From Prevotella sp. (GTDB taxonomy: Bacteria; Bacteroidota; Bacteroidia; Bacteroidales; Bacteroidaceae): a stretch of DNA of 34,618 bases. This document shows positions 33,417 to 34,618 of the stretch, in pieces. Below the pieces are notes generated by a model. It had not been told where the DNA came from, made no database searches, and saw only the letters and a program-made list of their open reading frames with translations. The stretch covers positions 1-34,618 of the forward strand of contig JAILPA010000110.1 in the NCBI GenBank assembly GCA_024690505.1. The letters are read 5' to 3'. The stretch's first letter is position 1. Each line of letters begins with the position of its first letter. A program made the position numbers and the translations under genes.

Positions 33417-34391
33417 ATGAAGAAGTTAATGTTTACCCTGATGGCCGTGATGCTCGCAGCAGTCAACGCCAACGCCATGTCTTACGAACAGGCACGCAAC
33501 GAGGCACTCTTCCTGACCGACAAGATGGCCTATGAGCTGAATCTTACCGATGCCCAGTACGAGGCTGCCTACGAGATAAACCTCGACTACCTGATGGGAG
33601 TCACCAGCCAGGCCGACGTCTACGGCCCCTACTGGGAGCGCCGCAATCTAGACCTGAGCTATATCCTGTTCACCTGGCAGTGGGATTTGTTCCGCGCAGC
33701 AACCTATTTCTATCGCCCGCTGTACTGGAACGCCGGATACTGGCACTTCGGCATCTATGCCCGCTATCCCCATCGTGACTATTTCTACTTCGGACGTCCG
33801 CACTTCTATGCTACCTACCGTGGCGGCCACAGCTGGCGCATGAATGGCGGTCGTAGCTATTACGAAGGACGGCATCACATCTATCGTCCGGAAGGCCACT
33901 CACGCAACAACCACTTTGGCATGCGCAACGGATGGGATCGCGGCGACTATCGTGGCGACCGTGGAGGACATCGCAGTTCGACACAAATCACTGGCGACCG
34001 TCATGGCGGTGGAAACCGTGGCGGGCACAACAACGGTGGCTCATTCGACGGAAACCGCGGCGGACGCAACAACGGTGGCTCATTCGACGGGAACCGCGGT
34101 GGACGCAACAACGGTGGCTCATTCGACGGGAACCGCGGCGGCAGCAACAACGGTGGCTCATTCGGTGGCGGAAACCGCGGCGGCAGCAACAACGGTGGCG
34201 GTTCATTCGGAGGTGGAACCCGTGGTGGCAACAGCGGTGGCTCTTTCGGTGGAGGAAGCCGTGGCGGTGGACATAGCGGTGGCTCTTTCGGTGGAGGAAG
34301 CCGTGGCGGTGGACATAGCGGTGGCGGTTCCGTTGGAGCAGGAAGCCGTGGTGGCGGACACAGCGGCGGCGGACGCTCAGGCCGCAGATAA
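33417..34391 (+). CDS. Secreted Gly/Asn/Ser-rich repeat protein
   Basis: 324 aa from the ATG at 33417; a longer frame from a TTG at 33363 overlaps the -7 box and is unlikely. Signal peptide at 1-20 (MKKLMFTLMAVMLAAVNANA). Residues 21-75 form a helical segment with ELNLTDAQYEAAYEINLDYL, a pattern I associate with small Bacteroidetes exported proteins. An aromatic/His/Arg-rich middle follows (YHRDYFYFGRPHFYATYRGG-like). From about residue 199 the chain is built of 13-15-residue repeats of the NRGG-x-NNGGSF(D/G)G type, ending in Arg-rich GGGRSGRR. No enzyme motif. A surface or matrix protein is a reasonable guess. Confidence 0.8.
   Translation: MKKLMFTLMAVMLAAVNANAMSYEQARNEALFLTDKMAYELNLTDAQYEAAYEINLDYLMGVTSQADVYGPYWERRNLDLSYILFTWQWDLFRAATYFYRPLYWNAGYWHFGIYARYPHRDYFYFGRPHFYATYRGGHSWRMNGGRSYYEGRHHIYRPEGHSRNNHFGMRNGWDRGDYRGDRGGHRSSTQITGDRHGGGNRGGHNNGGSFDGNRGGRNNGGSFDGNRGGRNNGGSFDGNRGGSNNGGSFGGGNRGGSNNGGGSFGGGTRGGNSGGSFGGGSRGGGHSGGSFGGGSRGGGHSGGGSVGAGSRGGGHSGGGRSGRR
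34011..34376 (+). repeat. 39-45-bp coding tandem repeats
   Basis: About nine units beginning GGAAACCG(T/C)GG or GGAAGCCGTGG. The first three are 39 bp and nearly identical (ending GGTGGCTCATTCGAC); later units drift to 42-45 bp. All are multiples of 3, so copy-number change would keep the frame. Confidence 0.85.
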
Positions 34392-34430
34392 TACTCACTC
34401 CCTGACATATAACGACATTCACTCTCATAC

Positions 34431-34466
34431 AATCGGGATTGCTTAGGCAGTTCCGATTCTTCTTTT
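34431..34466 (+). terminator. Terminator after the Gly-rich gene
   Basis: AATCGGGA (34431-34438) and TTCCGATT (34451-34458) pair over 8 bp with one G-T, followed by CTTCTTTT. It lies 40 bp past the stop codon. Confidence 0.6.
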
Positions 34467-34493
34467 ATGTCAGTTCAAGTTTCTCTACGTTTG
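34463..34493 (+). promoter_or_regulatory. Possible promoter of a transcript leaving the right edge
   Basis: -7 TACGTTTG (34486-34493) fits TAnnTTTG; 19 bp upstream is TTTT (34463-34466), one mismatch to TTTG, overlapping the terminator tail. No reading frame is visible before the window ends. Confidence 0.45.
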
Positions 34494-34502
34494 CAGCGAG
34501 AT

Positions 34503-34586
34503 TGCGTGGCGTGAGCCACGCATAAGCAAAACATAGTAAAAATATTTGCTTAATCGGATTAATCTTCTTACCTTCGTTGTAAGAAG
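34503..34586 (+). other. Series of hairpins in the presumed leader at the right edge
   Basis: TGCGTGGC-GTGA-GCCACGCA (34503-34522) is a perfect 8-bp stem. TAAGCAAA and TTTGCTTA then pair across about 14 nt (34523-34552), and CTTCTTAC (34564-34571) pairs with GTAAGAAG (34579-34586). Three stems in a row just after a promoter-like box suggest a structured leader or small RNA, cut by the window edge. Confidence 0.4.
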
Positions 34587-34618
34587 GAGAAGATTAACCT
34601 GACAGGGATAAAGGCAAG

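Noticed and set aside
33844..34446. Alternative frames through the Gly-rich repeat (both strands, up to 200 codons)
   Set aside because: Repeats of a multiple of 3 bp keep all frames open. Only the frame with signal peptide and promoter is credible.

Overview
The window looks like chromosomal DNA of a Prevotella-like member of the Bacteroidales. The evidence is six promoters of the Bacteroidetes type (TTTG, 19-20 bp, TAnnTTTG or close to it), weak Shine-Dalgarno sequences, a DUF2023/flavodoxin pair, a glucose/galactose-type MFS transporter between galM and galK, and house-keeping genes (rpe, fmt, rlmH, galK, coaBC, dnaB, ligA) with Bacteroidales-like sequences. No tRNA, rRNA, CRISPR array or prophage was seen. 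This placement rests on recognition of families, not on a search.

Layout. (1) 1-1330: flavodoxin and DUF2023 genes with a promoter overlapped by a 44-bp near-palindrome. (2) 1467-2206: a decayed, 5'-truncated IS4-family element abutting the rpe stop codon. (3) 2207-5058: a minus-strand run of small membrane protein, rlmH, fmt, a 35-codon ORF and rpe. The 3' end of fmt runs into a GC-rich palindromic repeat. (4) 5190-8813: galM, sugar transporter, galK, with a clear promoter and a palindrome over its -33 box. (5) 8814-9525: a gene-free stretch with a 332-bp MITE whose ends match the IS4 remnant, and a 24-bp-stem hairpin that probably terminates coaBC. (6) 9526-30395: a single-direction gene run of about 21 kb. 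It starts from a perfect promoter before srfB and ends with dnaB and coaBC. (7) 30706-31182: an HExxH protein, divergent from ligA (31255-33288). (8) 33417-34391: a secreted Gly-rich repeat protein, then a structured right edge.

The most interesting part is 12292-30395, a 12-gene operon. It encodes SrfB (actin/Hsp70-like ATPase fold), an SrfC-like large GTPase, a membrane-tethered S8 protease with an intact triad, a 4-TM protein with a large periplasmic loop, a second P-loop GTPase with an N-terminal helical-repeat region, a 670-aa single-TM protein, two small anchored or secreted helical proteins, a tail-anchored multi-beta-domain protein, a DUF1294 protein, and two proteins that share a duplicated membrane anchor followed by acidic linkers and beta domains. 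I infer an envelope-spanning machine in which cytosolic nucleotide switches control a periplasmic protease and scaffold. SrfB/SrfC are named for Salmonella genes whose molecular function is not settled, and I know of no description of this whole assembly. Its last gene ends 3 bp before dnaB, so an essential helicase gene sits at its tail.

Two tandem arrays with exactly 22-bp period (17-nt mini-hairpin plus 5-nt spacer) flank or interrupt this operon (30582-30667 and 21157-21222). They have different sequences but the same design.
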